This document shows, one piece after another, positions 5,151-6,443 of a stretch of DNA of 6,443 bases; position 1 is the stretch's first letter, and each line of letters opens with the position of its first letter. Source of the stretch: DATARH01 sp035604035. GTDB taxonomy: Bacteria; Pseudomonadota; Alphaproteobacteria; ATCC43930; CGMCC-115725. A model generated the notes under the pieces. It made no database searches, was not told the origin of the DNA, and worked only from the letters and a program-made list of their open reading frames with translations. The stretch is from the NCBI GenBank assembly GCA_035604035.1, contig DATNJF010000302.1, positions 1 through 6,443 on the forward strand, in the 5' to 3' direction. The translations under genes and the position numbers were made by a program.

Positions 5151-5924
5151 TCAGGGCTTTTTTGCGACAAACAACTCGACTGTCGCAGCGTCGAGAATAG
5201 CCTCGCTCGCGGCAATGCCGCTTTGAAAAGGAATATTGAAGCGGGTGAACGCATCGAGAAGGATTTTCGCGGCACCAGGCGAATGTGGGTCGCGAACAAA
5301 GACGCTCACTCCCATCGCCGCTGCGCCAGGGCGGATAGCGCTCATCTCCGGTCCATGCGCATCCCAGCCGGCAGCGCGCAGCAGGTTGACCAGCTGGTTG
5401 GCGTAGCCATAGGCCTCGACATCGTTGGGTACGCACGACACCAGGACCGGAAAGCTGCCGAATTGGCGGAGGTAGTCAGCAAGCTTGGCCGCGGTCTCAT
5501 CGTCGATCGAGCGGCCTTTGGACTGCGCCCGCAACACCGCGATCTGACGATCGATCTGGGCGACCTGGATGCTCAACGAAACAAGCGCATCCTGGATCGT
5601 ATCGAAGGATGCCGGGCTCGACTCACTGGCTGGCGGCAGAGTCCGCGACACCGCGTCCCACTGGCCCCACAATCCTTGCAATGCGGCGATTTCGTCGCCG
5701 GTTGCGCTCTGGCTGGCGGTCTGGCTTCGTTGCTGCTGCAAGTGCAGATCGGCGCCGGCGAGCCCGCCGCACGCCAACACGGCGACGACCCAGGCGCCCT
5801 TAGCCCAGGCGCGCCGCGGCAGCACGACCGCCTCGACCAACGCAATCGCGAACACGATGGCGACCGGTATTCCCGGCCCCCATCGCGCGGCCGCGTCAAC
5901 CCACTCAGTTAGCTGTGCTGGCAT
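5151..5924 (-). CDS. Two-TM membrane protein of unknown function
   Basis: I do not recognise a named family for this 257-residue protein. The N-terminus holds two probable membrane helices, about 17-35 (GPGIPVAIVFAIALVEAVVL) and 44-60 (AWVVAVLACGGLAGADL), separated by a short basic turn (PRRAWAK), which argues for a cytoplasmic loop and both ends on the other side. A Gln/Ser/Ala-rich linker (61-100) and a helical, probably coiled segment (about 107-155) follow. A compact C-terminal alpha/beta domain starts at about 158 (FPVLVSCVPNDVEAYGYANQ), continues with LLRAAGWDA, GVSVFVRDP and AAKILLDAF, and looks like a beta-alpha-beta sensor or nucleotide/protein-binding unit. By topology that domain would be periplasmic. 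The start follows the nadE stop by 3 nt with only a poor Shine-Dalgarno, so translational coupling is likely. Function is unknown. Confidence 0.75.
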   Translation of the reverse strand: MPAQLTEWVDAAARWGPGIPVAIVFAIALVEAVVLPRRAWAKGAWVVAVLACGGLAGADLHLQQQRSQTASQSATGDEIAALQGLWGQWDAVSRTLPPASESSPASFDTIQDALVSLSIQVAQIDRQIAVLRAQSKGRSIDDETAAKLADYLRQFGSFPVLVSCVPNDVEAYGYANQLVNLLRAAGWDAHGPEMSAIRPGAAAMGVSVFVRDPHSPGAAKILLDAFTRFNIPFQSGIAASEAILDAATVELFVAKKP

Positions 5925-5927
5925 CGC

Positions 5928-6443
5928 TCAGGCGTCGGGAACGCCTCGTTCGAGCTCGTCGAGCCAGACCGTCGCGTGCGAGTCGGAGGGTGCGCGCCAG
6001 TCACCACGCGGCGACAGCGATCCGCCGGAAGAGATCTTCGGCCCGTTGGGCAGGGCGGAACGCTTGAATTGGCTCTGCTGAAAGAAGCGCATGAGAAACA
6101 CGCGCATCCATTTCTTGATCTCAGCGAGATCGTATGCCCGCCGCCCCGTGTCGGGCGTGTTAGGCGGCCAGGCTCCGCGCGCTGCATCGTGCCAGGCGTT
6201 CCACGCCAGATAGGCGATCTTGGAGGGCGCGAAACCATAACGAGTCACATAGTAGAGCGTGAAATCCTGCAACGCGTAAGGGCCAACGATGCTCTCCGTC
6301 GACTGAATCAGCCCGTCCTCGTCGGCCGGGATCAGCTCGGGTGAGATTTCGGTGGCGAGAATGTCTTCGAGGATGCGCGCGGTCTTGGCGTCGACATCAC
6401 CGCTATGCGCGACAAAGCGGATCAGGTGCTGGATCAGCGTCTT
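5928..6443 (-). CDS. nadE: Glutamine-dependent NAD+ synthetase, C-terminal 171 residues (partial)
   Basis: The frame enters at the right edge with no start in the window and ends at TGA 5928-5930. It reads KTLIQHLIRF, then EISPELIPADEDGLIQSTE, GPYALQDFTLYYVTRYGF, PSKIAYLAWNAWHDAARG and finally FKRSALPNGPKISSGGSLSP, RGDWRAPSD and WLDELERGVPDA. This is the C-terminus of the synthetase domain of long glutamine-dependent NAD synthetases (glutaminase plus synthetase, like the mycobacterial enzyme), which convert nicotinic acid adenine dinucleotide to NAD+ with ATP and glutamine in the cytoplasm. The SALPNGPK...SPRGDWRAPSD stretch is highly conserved near the active site. The glutaminase half and the ATP-binding SGGxDS loop lie outside the window. 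A TTG at 6272 only looks like a start, because the frame is open and conserved upstream of it. It is the first visible gene of a leftward operon. Confidence 0.92.
   Translation of the reverse strand, partial: KTLIQHLIRFVAHSGDVDAKTARILEDILATEISPELIPADEDGLIQSTESIVGPYALQDFTLYYVTRYGFAPSKIAYLAWNAWHDAARGAWPPNTPDTGRRAYDLAEIKKWMRVFLMRFFQQSQFKRSALPNGPKISSGGSLSPRGDWRAPSDSHATVWLDELERGVPDA

Noticed and set aside
4959..5912. 317-residue plus-strand frame across the Ldh-like and membrane protein genes
   Set aside because: It spans two genes and their junction on the other strand. The opposite frames have strong start signals, TM helices and family motifs, while this one has none.
5928..6272. 114-residue minus-strand protein starting at TTG 6272
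   Set aside because: The frame is open and matches NadE upstream of this codon to the window edge, so the TTG is an internal leucine codon and the gene is a longer, truncated nadE.

Overview
The window looks like chromosomal DNA from a GC-rich alphaproteobacterium, most likely Hyphomicrobiales/Rhizobiales (Bradyrhizobium-like). I infer this from codon use strongly biased to G/C at third positions, from a DUF992 and a DUF3096 protein (both common in that group), and from the close resemblance of the NAD synthetase C-terminus to the long glutamine-dependent NadE of GC-rich bacteria. No database search was possible, so species-level placement is not claimed.

Layout, left to right. (1) Positions 1-101 are the last 32 codons of an IS5-family-like transposase, followed by a probable IS end near 120-130. 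(2) Positions 102-505 are a distinctly AT-rich stretch (about 43% GC by hand count over 121-480) with no recognisable gene and one doubtful reading frame. (3) A complete acyl-CoA dehydrogenase runs rightward (506-1681). It converges on a leftward 12-TM major facilitator transporter of the carboxylate/sialate (SHS-like) type (1731-3002). The transporter's terminator, a stem with a UUCG loop, sits between them. (4) A 337-bp spacer carries a divergent promoter region, then a secreted DUF992 protein (3340-3825) followed by a strong hairpin. (5) A 48-residue DUF3096 membrane miniprotein (3990-4136) ends 6 bp from the stop of the next, convergent gene. (6) A leftward operon fills the rest: the 3' end of nadE (5928 to past the right edge), a two-TM protein of unknown function (5151-5924) and an Ldh_2-type NAD(P)H-dependent oxidoreductase (4143-5138). 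The gaps are only 3 and 12 nt.

How the genes fit together: the acyl-CoA dehydrogenase, carboxylate-type transporter and 2-hydroxy/2-keto-acid-type oxidoreductase all suggest organic-acid catabolism, but they lie in separate transcription units, so a single pathway is only an inference. The tight nadE/membrane protein/Ldh cluster is the clearest operon. Its most unusual members are the uncharacterised membrane-anchored middle protein and the Ldh-like enzyme, in which both histidine motifs typical of the family are replaced. I see no CRISPR array, tRNA, rRNA, phage module or obvious defence system.
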